NCBI GenBank assembly: GCA_963669435.1 | Contig: OY770025.1 | Location: forward strand, 372,001 to 436,000 | DNA from: CALJFL01 sp963669435 | Lineage (GTDB): Bacteria; Pseudomonadota; Gammaproteobacteria; Pseudomonadales; Halieaceae | DNA: 64,000 nucleotides | Direction of reading: 5' to 3' | Part shown: in pieces, positions 8,222-16,520 of the stretch | Layout: the number at the start of each line of letters is the position of its first letter | Position numbering within the stretch: position 1 is the stretch's first letter | Position numbers and translations under genes: made by a program | The notes under the pieces: model-generated | What the model was told of the DNA's origin: nothing | The model's database searches: none | What the model saw: the letters and a program-made list of their open reading frames with translations, nothing else

Positions 8222-9106
8222 CTAGCCTGGCACGTCAGACCAATACAGTCGCATCGGGTTATCGACCAGCAGCTTGCGCTGCAGCTCCGGCGTGGGTGCT
8301 ATGTGCGGGATGAAATCCACCAACTTACCGTCGTCCGGCATATGCGACTTCATATTCGGGTGAGGCCAGTCCGTTCCCCATAACACCCTGTCAGGAAAGC
8401 TTTCGACCACCTGCCGGGCAAAGGGGATAACGTCTGCATAGTCGTCGGGACCAGTCAGTGAGAGTCGCTCGGGACAGGTTACCTTGGACCAGAAATTCTG
8501 ATGCTCGCTGAGCAAGGTCATAAATAGCTGGAAGTCAGGGCCATCAACGGGCCGGCTGATATCGGGCCTGCCCATGTGGTCGACCACCACTACGGTCGGT
8601 AGTGAGGTAAAGAAGTCGTAGTATTCGGCGAGATCCTGGGCCTCGAAGTAAATAACAATATGCCAACCCAGCGGTGCAATCCGCTGCGCGATTTGCCCCA
8701 GTTCGTCAAAGGGCAAGGCATCAACCAGACGTTTTACGAAATTAAAGCGCACTCCCCTGACACCAGCGGCATGCAGGTCAGTGAGTTCCTGGTCGGTGAC
8801 TGACGCGCGCACCGTCGCAACGCCACGCGCAAGCCCGTCCGACGCTTGCAGGGCATCGACCAGGGCACGGTTGTCCGCACCGTGACAGGTCGCCTGCACA
8901 ATCACATTGCGAGAAAACCCCAGGTGGTCGCGCAGCTCCCAGAGTTTCTCCTTACCGGCATCACAGGGGGTGTACTTGCGCTCAGGTGCATAGGGAAAGG
9001 TGTCGCCCGGACCAAAGACATGACAGTGCGCATCTACGGCACCGGCGGGTACTTTAAACGCTGGCCTGCTCGGGTCGGGGTGAAACGGAATCCAGTCGGG
9101 GTCCAT
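8222..9106 (-). CDS. ligI: 2-pyrone-4,6-dicarboxylate hydrolase LigI
   Basis: Amidohydrolase-superfamily lactonase of 294 residues that opens 2-pyrone-4,6-dicarboxylate to 4-oxalomesaconate. Family features are VDAHCHVFGPG (HxH near 25-27), YTPCDAG, the QATCHGADNRALVDAL segment, DHMGRPD and the catalytic Asp segment LWGTDWPHPN near 250-259. The reading frame is open further upstream, but the ATG at 9106 gives the family-typical start MDPDWIPFHPDPSRP and has GGAA upstream, so it was preferred; it also avoids overlap with the preceding gene. It sits in the ligA-to-ligC operon. Confidence 0.93.
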   Translation of the reverse strand: MDPDWIPFHPDPSRPAFKVPAGAVDAHCHVFGPGDTFPYAPERKYTPCDAGKEKLWELRDHLGFSRNVIVQATCHGADNRALVDALQASDGLARGVATVRASVTDQELTDLHAAGVRGVRFNFVKRLVDALPFDELGQIAQRIAPLGWHIVIYFEAQDLAEYYDFFTSLPTVVVVDHMGRPDISRPVDGPDFQLFMTLLSEHQNFWSKVTCPERLSLTGPDDYADVIPFARQVVESFPDRVLWGTDWPHPNMKSHMPDDGKLVDFIPHIAPTPELQRKLLVDNPMRLYWSDVPG

Positions 9107-9140
9107 ATTACGATTTCCAGTGATTGATAGTCGCGACGCT

Positions 9141-9932
9141 CTAGGCAGATGGCACTGTGGGGAGGCCATTTACCTGGACACTTTTCAGGTTGGCGATGGT
9201 GGCGGCGGTCATTAGCGGCTCGATATTCAACTCGCACAACAGGTCCGCAGAGGCTTGCATCTCATCGACACGACGGTCCGCGTGTAATGCGGTGCCGGTG
9301 ATCAACCGGCGCAGCAGGCGCGCATCCGCACCGGCAATCTCGTTGGCAATATTGTCCCAGAGCCAGTCGCCAAGTTCCGCCTGTTCCGCCGCGCGCAGCG
9401 CCTCAATGGCGACCGCGGCCATGCCCTTCATAAAAATTGAACGCAATAGTTTGCGCGTCGCCGCCTGCCCCGGAACACTTCCTACAGATTCCACCGGCAC
9501 GCCCAACGGGGCAAACCGGCCAACATAGCGCTCGGCGCCCGGTCCAGAGACAGCAGAAGGCGTGTAAAGTCCGTTACCTGGCACTACGGCCAACAGCGCG
9601 ATATCTGCAAAAGCAATCACCCGCTGCTCTGCAAGTTCTGCAAGGCGGCGCTTCAACCCCGGCGAGCCGCTGGAGTAATCCACGTACAGTGCATCCGCGG
9701 GAATATCTTCCAGCGCCTGGGACAGCGCCAGCTCCGCGTCAGCTGAGGCGGTCAGTGCCAGGACGGCTTCAACATCCGCCACAGCGCTCCCAGGCGAATC
9801 GCATCGCTCCACGCCCGCAGGTGTAGCGACTGGACCAGGATCGTATCCACGGACCTCAAATCCGGCGGCAAGCAGGTCGGCGGCGAATAAGGTACCCGCT
9901 TCGCCGAGCCCGAAAATGCAGACTCGCTTCAA
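9141..9932 (-). CDS. NAD(P)-binding dehydrogenase with DUF1932 domain
   Basis: A 263-residue protein with an N-terminal Rossmann domain (FGLGEAGTLFAADLLAAGF, about 8-26) of the 6-phosphogluconate / beta-hydroxyacid dehydrogenase type. Its C-terminal helical domain is of the DUF1932 kind (conserved Lys in RKLLRSIFMKGMAAVAIEAL, about 159-178). The start overlaps the ligB stop by 4 bp and it precedes ligI, so it is co-translated with the ring-cleavage genes. The standard 4,5-pathway has no step needing a second dehydrogenase here, so its substrate is unknown. A role on a side product or on a methoxylated analogue is speculation. Confidence 0.85.
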   Translation of the reverse strand: MKRVCIFGLGEAGTLFAADLLAAGFEVRGYDPGPVATPAGVERCDSPGSAVADVEAVLALTASADAELALSQALEDIPADALYVDYSSGSPGLKRRLAELAEQRVIAFADIALLAVVPGNGLYTPSAVSGPGAERYVGRFAPLGVPVESVGSVPGQAATRKLLRSIFMKGMAAVAIEALRAAEQAELGDWLWDNIANEIAGADARLLRRLITGTALHADRRVDEMQASADLLCELNIEPLMTAATIANLKSVQVNGLPTVPSA

Positions 9933-10768
9933 GGGTTCTCCAACACAATGATGCCCGCCCCGGTATTGGACGCGGGCACGTGATAGTGGCGGTATACCTC
10001 TTTGGCATCGTCATCGAGTGCGCCGCGCATGATCATCCACATTACCAACTCGGCTCCCTCTGAGCCGGATTCGCGCAGGTACTCCACATGGGGAATGTCT
10101 ACCAGCCGTTGTACATCGTTGGTTAGATCGTCGAGGAAGGCGATATCGAATTCAGCGTTAACCAGGCCCGCGCGTTCACCCTGTAACTGGTGCGACATAC
10201 CACCAGTACCGAATATCGCGACTTTCAGATCCTGTGGAAAAGACTCCACCGCCTTACGAATGGCCTTGCCGAGGTTGTAGCAGCGATTTCCGGTGGGCTG
10301 CGGATACTGAATCACGTTAACGCACAGGGGTATCACCTTACAGGGCCAGGCTTCAGGCTGACCGCAGGTAATGGAAAGCGGTACAGTGAGTCCGTGATCC
10401 ACCGGCATTTCGTTGATCATGGTCATATCGAACTCGTCCAGGATCAGTGACTCTGCAATATGCCAGGCCAGTTCCGGGTGCCCTACCACTTTGGGTACCT
10501 TACGCGGTCCGTAGCCCTCGTCCGCCGGAGGAAATTCCGCGGCAACACCCAGGGCAAAGGTGGGAATCATTTCCAGTGAAAAAGCCGAAGCGTGATCGTT
10601 ATACACCAGGATAACCACGTCGGGTTGCTCTTTCGCCATCCACTCCCGTACCGGGCCATAACCTTCAAACAGCGGTTTCCAATAAGGCTCGGCGGTTTTC
10701 CCGTGATCGACCGCGGCACCGATAGCCGGCACATGCGAAGTACCGATACCTGCAAACAAATTAGCCAT
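9929..10768 (-). CDS. ligB: Protocatechuate 4,5-dioxygenase beta subunit LigB
   Basis: Catalytic subunit of the extradiol protocatechuate 4,5-dioxygenase, 279 residues. The start MANLFAGIGTSHVPAIG carries the iron ligand His12. A second ligand lies in YNDHASAF (His59), and the catalytic-base segment GTGGMSHQL is present, all as in the class III LigB family. The frame is open upstream to 10828, but the ATG at 10768 gives the family start and overlaps the ligA stop by 8 bp (10761-10768), the tight coupling expected for subunits of one complex. Confidence 0.95.
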   Translation of the reverse strand: MANLFAGIGTSHVPAIGAAVDHGKTAEPYWKPLFEGYGPVREWMAKEQPDVVILVYNDHASAFSLEMIPTFALGVAAEFPPADEGYGPRKVPKVVGHPELAWHIAESLILDEFDMTMINEMPVDHGLTVPLSITCGQPEAWPCKVIPLCVNVIQYPQPTGNRCYNLGKAIRKAVESFPQDLKVAIFGTGGMSHQLQGERAGLVNAEFDIAFLDDLTNDVQRLVDIPHVEYLRESGSEGAELVMWMIMRGALDDDAKEVYRHYHVPASNTGAGIIVLENP

Positions 10769-11165
10769 TATCGCTGCTCTCCCACTCCGACTTGTACCGA
10801 TTGCCTGCGACCGGCCTGCCGCCATCAATCATCATCTGTTGAAACTCCTCCTTACTGACCCCGGACATCAATCCACCCACGCCCTGCATGGTCAGACCAT
10901 CAAATATGGCTATTTTGAAGGTGTAATAAATATTGCCGCCAAGGCGCAACATCCCCACCCAGTCTCGCGTTAGCACTGCCTGCCGCTGCGCTTCGGTCAT
11001 GGGGAAACCGTCCAGGTAGGACTCTTCATCCTCACGAAACTTGTCGCGATTTTCAGCCTTGTTCAGTGACATGCAGAACATGTTCAGGTGGTAGCCCTTG
11101 ATGGAATGATCAGGGTCAAACACATAGGTGCCCGGTATATCGCTGTACTCTCTGTCTTCGCGCAT
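10761..11165 (-). CDS. ligA: Protocatechuate 4,5-dioxygenase alpha subunit LigA
   Basis: Small helical subunit of protocatechuate 4,5-dioxygenase, 134 residues, close to the family's usual length. Signature segments are DIPGTYVFD, KGYHLNMFCMSLNKAENRDKF and the C-terminal EEFQQMMIDGGRPVAGNR. The frame is open to 11291, but the ATG at 11165 with an upstream GAGGCGAG ribosome site gives MREDREYSDIPG, matching the family start. It is first in the operon ligA-ligB-DUF1932-ligI-ligC. Together with LigB it opens protocatechuate to CHMS. Confidence 0.94.
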   Translation of the reverse strand: MREDREYSDIPGTYVFDPDHSIKGYHLNMFCMSLNKAENRDKFREDEESYLDGFPMTEAQRQAVLTRDWVGMLRLGGNIYYTFKIAIFDGLTMQGVGGLMSGVSKEEFQQMMIDGGRPVAGNRYKSEWESSDNG

Positions 11166-11424
11166 GCTCGCCTCGAAATGGTCCCAGTATGGGAGAAGTC
11201 TAGTGTTCGCCGGCCGCTGAGCCAAATCAACTCGGTTGGAATTCGGATGAGTAATTGTTGTTGGGCTCGCTAAAAATCTACCAGGCAACATAAAATCCGG
11301 GCTTGGCCAGTGACGGATAGCTTGCCCCTTGGAACGGGGACAGCCACAATCAGGAATGAACTATCGCATACTGATACACACAGTTATCGACTAAAGACCT
11401 CGGAGATTATGAAAGCCAAGAAAT
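11166..11424. promoter_or_regulatory. Divergent region between ligA and a TetR regulator
   Basis: The 259 bp between ligA (minus) and the TetR gene (plus) must carry promoters for both. A GAGGCGAG ribosome site for ligA is visible at its left edge. No perfect long palindrome typical of a TetR operator was found, and the GGTACC-type palindrome seen at 14477 and 15637 is absent. The control sites remain unassigned. Confidence 0.4.
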
Positions 11425-12018
11425 ATGGATAGTCGCGAAAAAATCCTGGTCGCCGCAGAGGAGCTCATCATGGAGCGCGGTCCCAGCAATACAACCCTGG
11501 CGGATATTGCCGCGCGGGCAAATTGTTCCAAGCGCGCCATCTACACCCACCTCGGGAGTAAAGAGAAACTGCTGATCGGCATTATCGAGATGCGGGCCAA
11601 GCGCTTGAATGAAAACCTGTTGGGCGCACTGTCGACCGAGAAATCGGCCGAAGAAGCCTTGTTCGACTATGTGAAAACCACCATGGAAATCACTCACGCC
11701 CGCGGCCACATTGGCATTATGCAGGCGATTTTCGCGGAAATGCGTCACCTGCCTGACCTGGGATCTGCCTACTGGGATATCGGCCCTGGAGAAGCCTTAA
11801 CCGGATTGGTTGAATTTCTTCGGACGGAAAGTGAACGCGGCGTGCTCAGCGTCGACGACCCACACCGTGCCGCACAGATTCTATTGGGTATGACCCATTG
11901 GCCCCAGCAGATGAAACGTTTATGCAGTGCTGTCGATCAACGCAGCAAGCGGCAAATCCATACTGAAGCCAAGCGGGTTACCAGTGACTTCATGAGGCTG
12001 TTCGCCCCAAACCGCTAG
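11425..12018 (+). CDS. TetR-family transcriptional regulator
   Basis: A 197-residue TetR-family protein. The N-terminal helix-turn-helix is clear: LADIAARANCSKRAIYTHLGSKEKLL at about 25-50. The remainder is helical, with the C-terminal style of AefR-like regulators (ILLGMTHWPQQMKRL near 150-165), and would bind a small ligand. It is divergent from ligA and convergent with a TonB-dependent receptor, and could control either. No autoregulatory palindrome was identified. The ribosome site is weak. Confidence 0.85.
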   Translation: MDSREKILVAAEELIMERGPSNTTLADIAARANCSKRAIYTHLGSKEKLLIGIIEMRAKRLNENLLGALSTEKSAEEALFDYVKTTMEITHARGHIGIMQAIFAEMRHLPDLGSAYWDIGPGEALTGLVEFLRTESERGVLSVDDPHRAAQILLGMTHWPQQMKRLCSAVDQRSKRQIHTEAKRVTSDFMRLFAPNR

Positions 12019-12036
12019 CGTCATCTCTCAACCTAC

Positions 12037-12075
12037 CAAAAAAAGCACTCCCGACACCACCGCTAGTGTCGGGAG
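12037..12075 (-). terminator. Rho-independent terminator of the TonB-dependent receptor gene
   Basis: A 10-bp perfect stem, CTCCCGACAC (12048-12057) and GTGTCGGGAG (12066-12075), with an 8-nt loop. Read on the minus strand it is followed by seven T residues. It lies 24 bp beyond the receptor stop codon and also falls just after the TetR stop on the other strand, but the T tract only suits minus-strand transcripts. Confidence 0.88.
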
Positions 12076-12098
12076 CGAAAGCGTCGGGAGCAAATCCC

Positions 12099-14384
12099 CT
12101 AGTAGCGATACGAGAACTGCAGAGACAGTTCGCGGGGTGCATTAGGCGCGATGTACTCGGTAAACCCTGCCTGCAGCCCCCAGGCCACCACATACTCTTC
12201 CGTCAGGTTTTTACCAATCAGGGCGACGCTGTAGCGCTCGTCCTCTGAAGACAAGCGGATACTGGCATCGACCGTGGTGAAGGAATCCTGCTTCAGGGTT
12301 TCGATGTAATTGATCTCCGGGTAGTACTCGTCCGAGTAGTTCGCAGCGACGCGCGCATTCACGCCCCAATCACCAATCACACCACCCTGCTCGTACTGCA
12401 ACCACAGGCCGCCCTTATGTTCAGGTGCGTAGATCAGGGGAATGCCTTTGTAGTTGCAAAGACCTGACGCTGGATCAAAGGAGCCACCCGCATCGGGGCA
12501 ACTGGTATTGGCGCCGGGAAAATCGTCATAGGAGGCATCCGTATAGGCGTAGCTGAAACCCAGGGTAAGCGCGTCAGTGAGTAACCAGCGCCCATCAATC
12601 TCGATCCCTTCACTAGTTGCCTCTGCTGCATTGCGCACTTCAAACTCGGTGGTTTCGCCGGGTAGCGCTCGGGCTACCTGCAGATCTTCGATATCCATGT
12701 AGAAGATCGCTGCATTCACCTCCAACGATCCCGTGGCATATTTCATACCCAACTCGTAGGTCACGTTAAACTCGGGATCGAAGGACAGATCGGGTTCTTC
12801 ACCCCGCTCCACCGCGGCAATAGCCGTCCCCGGGCGATCACTGAAGCCGCCGGTTTTGTGTCCCTTGGCAACAGAGAAATAGGTCATCAGTTCATCTGTG
12901 GTCTCCCAGCGCAGGGTGAAAGACGGCGTAAATTCAGACTCGTCCCTGGAATCCACGTACTCGAGTTCCGGCTCGACGGCATAAGGGTCACCTCCCAACA
13001 TGGTAGATGCTGCTACCAGCTCGTAGTCTTTCTCCTCTTCCGAATACCGTCCACCGAGAATGGCGGACCAACTGTCTCCAAACTGGAACCGCAGCTGGCC
13101 GAACAAGGCGATGGTTTCGGTGTCCTGCTCCCAATCCTCAATGCCGGTAAAGGCCGGGCCACCCCCGACAAACTCAGGAACGTTAAAATCGTCAAACTGG
13201 TCGCGCACCAATTCACTGTCCTCGTAGTACAGGCCAACGATATAATCGAAGGTGTCCGTTTCATTCGAGGTCAGGCGAAACTCCTGGCTGAAGCCATCGA
13301 AGCTCTCATCACGCACCGCGCGCAGGGACCCGCCGACAATGCCCTGGTCAATCGCCACAAAGCGGTGCAGGTATTCGTACTGCTGGAAACCGGTAATCGA
13401 AGTGAATGTACCCAGGTTGTCGATCTCGTAATCGAGTTTGGCTGTCAGGTTCTGCGAATCCTGATCACGATCCGGGCAGAATGTGCCCAGGCCGTTACCC
13501 TGGTCATAGCTGCAGTCAATCCAGCTCTCCCAGCGCCGGCCGAAGCTGAAATCCGGTTGCACGGCAGTGAAGGCGCCGTCAGCGCTGGGATCACCGTTCG
13601 AGCTAACAGTTTCAGATGGCGTCTGCCCTTCTTCCTCATACTCCATGTGCTCCAGCTTCAGGCCCAGTACCGCCTTGTCGCCGATATCGAACTCGAGCTT
13701 GGCGCGAATACCGTAATCTTCACGGGTACCGCCATCGGGACCGGGGGTCTGGTTCTCGATGTAACCGTCCTTGTCCCGCCAGATTCCCGCCAGGCGACCG
13801 CGAACACCATCGCCAAGCGCACCAGACACGAAACCCGACAGTTCAGTTTGCCCACCATCGGTGCTGTAGGCACTGGCAGAGGCGTCTATACCCATTTCGA
13901 ACTCATCGGTAGGGTTGCTGGTGTGGATTATCATCGCGCCTGCCAGGGTGTTCTTGCCAAACAAGGTGCCCTGGGGCCCACGCAGCACCTCCACGGAGGC
14001 CACATCCAGGAACGGGTGCAGGTTGATGGCGGCCCGCCCGATGTAAATCTCGTCGATAAATCGCCCGACCGACTGCTCGATGGAATGGGTCGTGCCGGAG
14101 CCGATACCGCGTATGTACAGGTTCGGCAAAATACTTGCATCGGATACCTCAAAGTTAGGGATATAGGCAGTCACCTCGGCAATATCCGTAATGCCCGCGT
14201 CACGCAGCTCGTTGGCACCCAGGGCGGCCACCGATACCGGCACATCACTCAGGCTCTCGGCCCGCTTGGTGGCGGTTACTACAACCTCTTCGAGCATGTT
14301 CTCGGCCATACCGGAAGAAGCAACCAGCATGGAAACGGCAAACGCCAGTCTGGCGCTGGCCTTGAGCTTAAATGTGTTGTCCAT
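12099..14384 (-). CDS. TonB-dependent outer-membrane receptor (1)
   Basis: Receptor of 761 residues starting at the ATG at 14384 (AGAGAGA ribosome site). A signal peptide ends near SSGMAEN, followed by a TonB-box-like LEEVVVTATKR, a plug domain (DVPVSVAALG, then SVEVLRGPQGTLFGKNTLAG) and a long beta barrel ending in an aromatic residue (LQFSYRY), typical of outer-membrane sorting. Two Cys pairs lie in extracellular-type segments (DCSYDQGNGLGTFC and SCPDAGGSFDPASGLC). It is a close paralogue of the receptor at 32208-34532. The substrate is unknown. A palindrome at 14477 lies 93 bp upstream of the start. Confidence 0.92.
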   Translation of the reverse strand: MDNTFKLKASARLAFAVSMLVASSGMAENMLEEVVVTATKRAESLSDVPVSVAALGANELRDAGITDIAEVTAYIPNFEVSDASILPNLYIRGIGSGTTHSIEQSVGRFIDEIYIGRAAINLHPFLDVASVEVLRGPQGTLFGKNTLAGAMIIHTSNPTDEFEMGIDASASAYSTDGGQTELSGFVSGALGDGVRGRLAGIWRDKDGYIENQTPGPDGGTREDYGIRAKLEFDIGDKAVLGLKLEHMEYEEEGQTPSETVSSNGDPSADGAFTAVQPDFSFGRRWESWIDCSYDQGNGLGTFCPDRDQDSQNLTAKLDYEIDNLGTFTSITGFQQYEYLHRFVAIDQGIVGGSLRAVRDESFDGFSQEFRLTSNETDTFDYIVGLYYEDSELVRDQFDDFNVPEFVGGGPAFTGIEDWEQDTETIALFGQLRFQFGDSWSAILGGRYSEEEKDYELVAASTMLGGDPYAVEPELEYVDSRDESEFTPSFTLRWETTDELMTYFSVAKGHKTGGFSDRPGTAIAAVERGEEPDLSFDPEFNVTYELGMKYATGSLEVNAAIFYMDIEDLQVARALPGETTEFEVRNAAEATSEGIEIDGRWLLTDALTLGFSYAYTDASYDDFPGANTSCPDAGGSFDPASGLCNYKGIPLIYAPEHKGGLWLQYEQGGVIGDWGVNARVAANYSDEYYPEINYIETLKQDSFTTVDASIRLSSEDERYSVALIGKNLTEEYVVAWGLQAGFTEYIAPNAPRELSLQFSYRY

Positions 14385-14476
14385 AGTCGATCTCTCTTTG
14401 TTATCTGTGGTGAGTGCTTGGGCCGCAGCTCGAACTTCAAAACCAGCGGACAGGTAATGCATGCTCGAGCAGTTAC

Positions 14477-14492
14477 GGTACCAATTGGTACC
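14477..14492. promoter_or_regulatory. Palindromic operator candidate upstream of receptor 1
   Basis: GGTACCAATTGGTACC is a perfect 16-bp palindrome, 93 bp upstream of the receptor start codon. A diverged copy stands at 15637-15654, 97 bp upstream of the flavin reductase gene. The size and symmetry fit a dimeric repressor such as a TetR-family protein; two TetR genes flank the pair. Which regulator binds is unknown. Confidence 0.6.
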
Positions 14493-14528
14493 CGCGCTAT
14501 ATTCCAGTATCTGCGAGGGACAGACCAA

Positions 14529-14805
14529 TAAGAAATGAATGACAGGCGATGAATTTCGCGCGCAAGGCCGCGCGGCTGTGAACTATTACCGGCGTTTCAG
14601 CTAAGAGGGATCGAGGAAAACGGCGCTGAGCGTGTGCAGTAAGCGGTGCGTCGCGCTTGGGTACTGCGCGGCGGGGTGAGGGTGAGCATGGGGTTAGTTG
14701 CGGAGTAGGATTTACCGCGCGTCAGTTCTGCACGGCACCTGTGGAACACAGGCTGCGCGTGGGACTGAAAAGCAATCGTTAGCGGATCATTTGGAGGTAA
14801 CCGCG
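14529..14805. other. Intergenic stretch with no recognised gene
   Basis: The roughly 280 bp between the upstream region of receptor 1 and the end of the flavin reductase gene show no convincing coding frame, repeat or strong terminator. GC-rich G-tracts occur near 14655-14695 (GGCGGGGTGAGGGTGAGCAT). Nothing further is supported. Confidence 0.4.
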
Positions 14806-15540
14806 CTAGGCCTCTTTGCGCTTAACGATCTGGTGGCGATCCTCTGTAAGGCCGATCTGCCAGTAGCCACTGGTGTACAGGTCAGACTTTGCAACCTCGC
14901 GCTCGAAGATGAAATAACGCCGGAGGGCCTTCACCGCCCCGCTCTCTCCGGCAAACCAGACTGCCGGCCGGCCATCCATCCAGGGCAATGACATCACCTT
15001 ATCCTGCAGGTAAGTTGAGGGGGTGTTGGGGTCTTTGTTGACCAGCCAGTCGACCTCCAGGCCTGCAGGGAATGGCAGATCCTGGCGGTCCGCGTCATCG
15101 ATGATCTCCAAAACCGCGTAACCTTTTGCATCAGCGGGCAACCGCTCTATGTTGGCTCCAATCGCCGGTAAGGCACTCATATCACCGCCGATAAAGAACC
15201 AGTCGGCGCTAAAATCCACCCACTTGGGCGTACCGGGACCTGCGAAACCGACCCGGTCCCCTGCGCCAGCGCGCATGGCCCAGTCAGAAGCAGGGCCGTG
15301 ATCCGCATGCAGGACAAAGTCGACATCAACTTCACCGGCAACAGGGTCAAAGGAGCGCACGGTGTAGGTGCGCACAGTGGGCTTGGGCTGCGCACCGGGA
15401 ATCAATAGCTTGAAGTTGGCACTGTCGCGATTATCCGGGAAACCCGCCATCTCTTCGCCACCCAGGGTCACACGCAACATGTTGGGCGAGATGGCGGTCT
15501 TGCGGATTACTTTGAGCTGTCTGGGGGCCGGTTTTTTCAT
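14806..15540 (-). CDS. Siderophore-interacting-type FAD/NAD(P)H reductase
   Basis: Protein of 244 residues of the ViuB/SIP family of ferric-siderophore reductases. The FAD-binding motif RTYTVR lies at about 57-62, GGDMSALPAIGANIE near 118-132 is the NAD(P)H-domain start, FAGESGAVKALRRY lies near 196-209, and the usual C-terminal Y-W-x-I-G pattern appears as YWQIGLTEDRHQ. These cytoplasmic enzymes release iron from imported siderophores, though some members act on other substrates. It shares an upstream palindrome with the TonB-dependent receptor on the same strand, so the two may act together in iron or substrate uptake (inference). Confidence 0.88.
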   Translation of the reverse strand: MKKPAPRQLKVIRKTAISPNMLRVTLGGEEMAGFPDNRDSANFKLLIPGAQPKPTVRTYTVRSFDPVAGEVDVDFVLHADHGPASDWAMRAGAGDRVGFAGPGTPKWVDFSADWFFIGGDMSALPAIGANIERLPADAKGYAVLEIIDDADRQDLPFPAGLEVDWLVNKDPNTPSTYLQDKVMSLPWMDGRPAVWFAGESGAVKALRRYFIFEREVAKSDLYTSGYWQIGLTEDRHQIVKRKEA

Positions 15541-15636
15541 GGCTGCACTATAACCGGGACCGCGCCCTCACCAAAGCGAACGCAGCGTTTGTCATCGGCA
15601 ATCAATCATTTTCGCTGCGGGCAGCTTACTCGCAAC

Positions 15637-15654
15637 CGGTACCAGTTAGTACCG
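15637..15654. promoter_or_regulatory. Imperfect palindrome, operator candidate upstream of flavin reductase
   Basis: CGGTACCAGTTAGTACCG matches its own reverse complement at 14 of 18 positions and is a diverged version of the perfect palindrome at 14477. It lies 97 bp upstream of the flavin reductase start, in the 137-bp gap after atuR. The same spacing before two different genes supports a shared regulator. Confidence 0.55.
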
Positions 15655-15677
15655 ATAGACATTAGAATAAGGCCTGG

Positions 15678-16520
15678 TCAGGTCTGCTCGAGACGCTCGA
15701 CCAGACTCTCGAGACGATCGCAGACATCACCGAGCCGTGCTGGTGACTCTGCGGCGACATTAGCACTGAGCGGCTGCATGCTCCGCCACAGGGGATCAAG
15801 CAGGGAGGCAACTCGCTCGGGCAACTTGTCGAAGGCGTCGTGCAGAAACAAAGTGCGACTACCGTACTCAAGACCACCAAAGAACAGGTCACGCAGGGCA
15901 GAGATATTCACATCGGCGCGAATTTCATCGCGAGCAATGCCCTCCTTTACCGTGAAATCGAATAGCCAGGCGTAGCTGAGATTCATTTCGTGCAGCACCG
16001 AACCGCGGATATCCGTGTATCCGGCGATATCCCGATTCATATAGGACTGGATCATGCGCTGGAACAGCGCATTGTCCCGCGACATAACCCGCACATGGTT
16101 CTCTGCCAGCGCCTGCAGCCGCTCGCGGGTATCCAGCACCTCCCGCAAGATCTCGCGCCCGTTGTCGGTTAGCTCGCGGTAGATTTCTGCGAGCACCCCG
16201 CGCATCAGCTCGTGCTTGGCCCCAAAATAATTGAACAGCGTGCCCTCAGATACCCCAGCACGCGCGGCAATCTTGCGGGTGGTGACCGCGTCATAGCCCT
16301 CTTCGGAAAACAGCTGCACCGCCGCGTTCAGGATATCCGCCTCCCGCTGCTCGCCCCGGGTCAGAGGTTTATCTGAAGATCCCGACTCGGAGACTTTCCC
16401 AGCCGCTTTCGCCGAGGGCTTTGCAGACATTTTGGCGGAGGCTTTCGCAGATGCTTTTTCAGGGGAATTCTCAGAAGCTGTTCCAGAAACTTTCTCGGAC
16501 GCCCTTTCAGAAATCGGCAT
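15678..16520 (-). CDS. atuR: TetR-family regulator of the atu cluster (AtuR-like)
   Basis: A 280-residue protein. Residues 1-50 are a low-complexity Ala/Ser/Lys-rich tail (KASAKASAKMSAKPSAKAAG) not found in ordinary TetR proteins. The DNA-binding domain follows (ILNAAVQLFSEEGYDAVTTR, then AGVSEGTLFNYFGAKHELM, about 62-105). The gene is divergent from atuA with an 79-bp gap containing inverted repeats, the arrangement of the terpene-utilisation repressor AtuR, so the symbol is assigned by context. The ATG at 16520 lies inside a repeat; an internal start just before the DNA-binding domain would remove the tail and cannot be excluded. Confidence 0.8.
   Translation of the reverse strand: MPISERASEKVSGTASENSPEKASAKASAKMSAKPSAKAAGKVSESGSSDKPLTRGEQREADILNAAVQLFSEEGYDAVTTRKIAARAGVSEGTLFNYFGAKHELMRGVLAEIYRELTDNGREILREVLDTRERLQALAENHVRVMSRDNALFQRMIQSYMNRDIAGYTDIRGSVLHEMNLSYAWLFDFTVKEGIARDEIRADVNISALRDLFFGGLEYGSRTLFLHDAFDKLPERVASLLDPLWRSMQPLSANVAAESPARLGDVCDRLESLVERLEQT

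Noticed and set aside
14477..14492. Fur box
   Set aside because: The palindrome GGTACCAATTGGTACC lacks the GATAAT-type hexamers of Fur sites, although the neighbouring functions could relate to iron.
12858..14531. Open frame of 557 codons on the plus strand, antisense to TonB-dependent receptor 1
   Set aside because: It mirrors the receptor's coding strand, has no recognisable domain or ribosome site, and long antisense frames are common opposite GC-rich genes. The receptor has clear family motifs.
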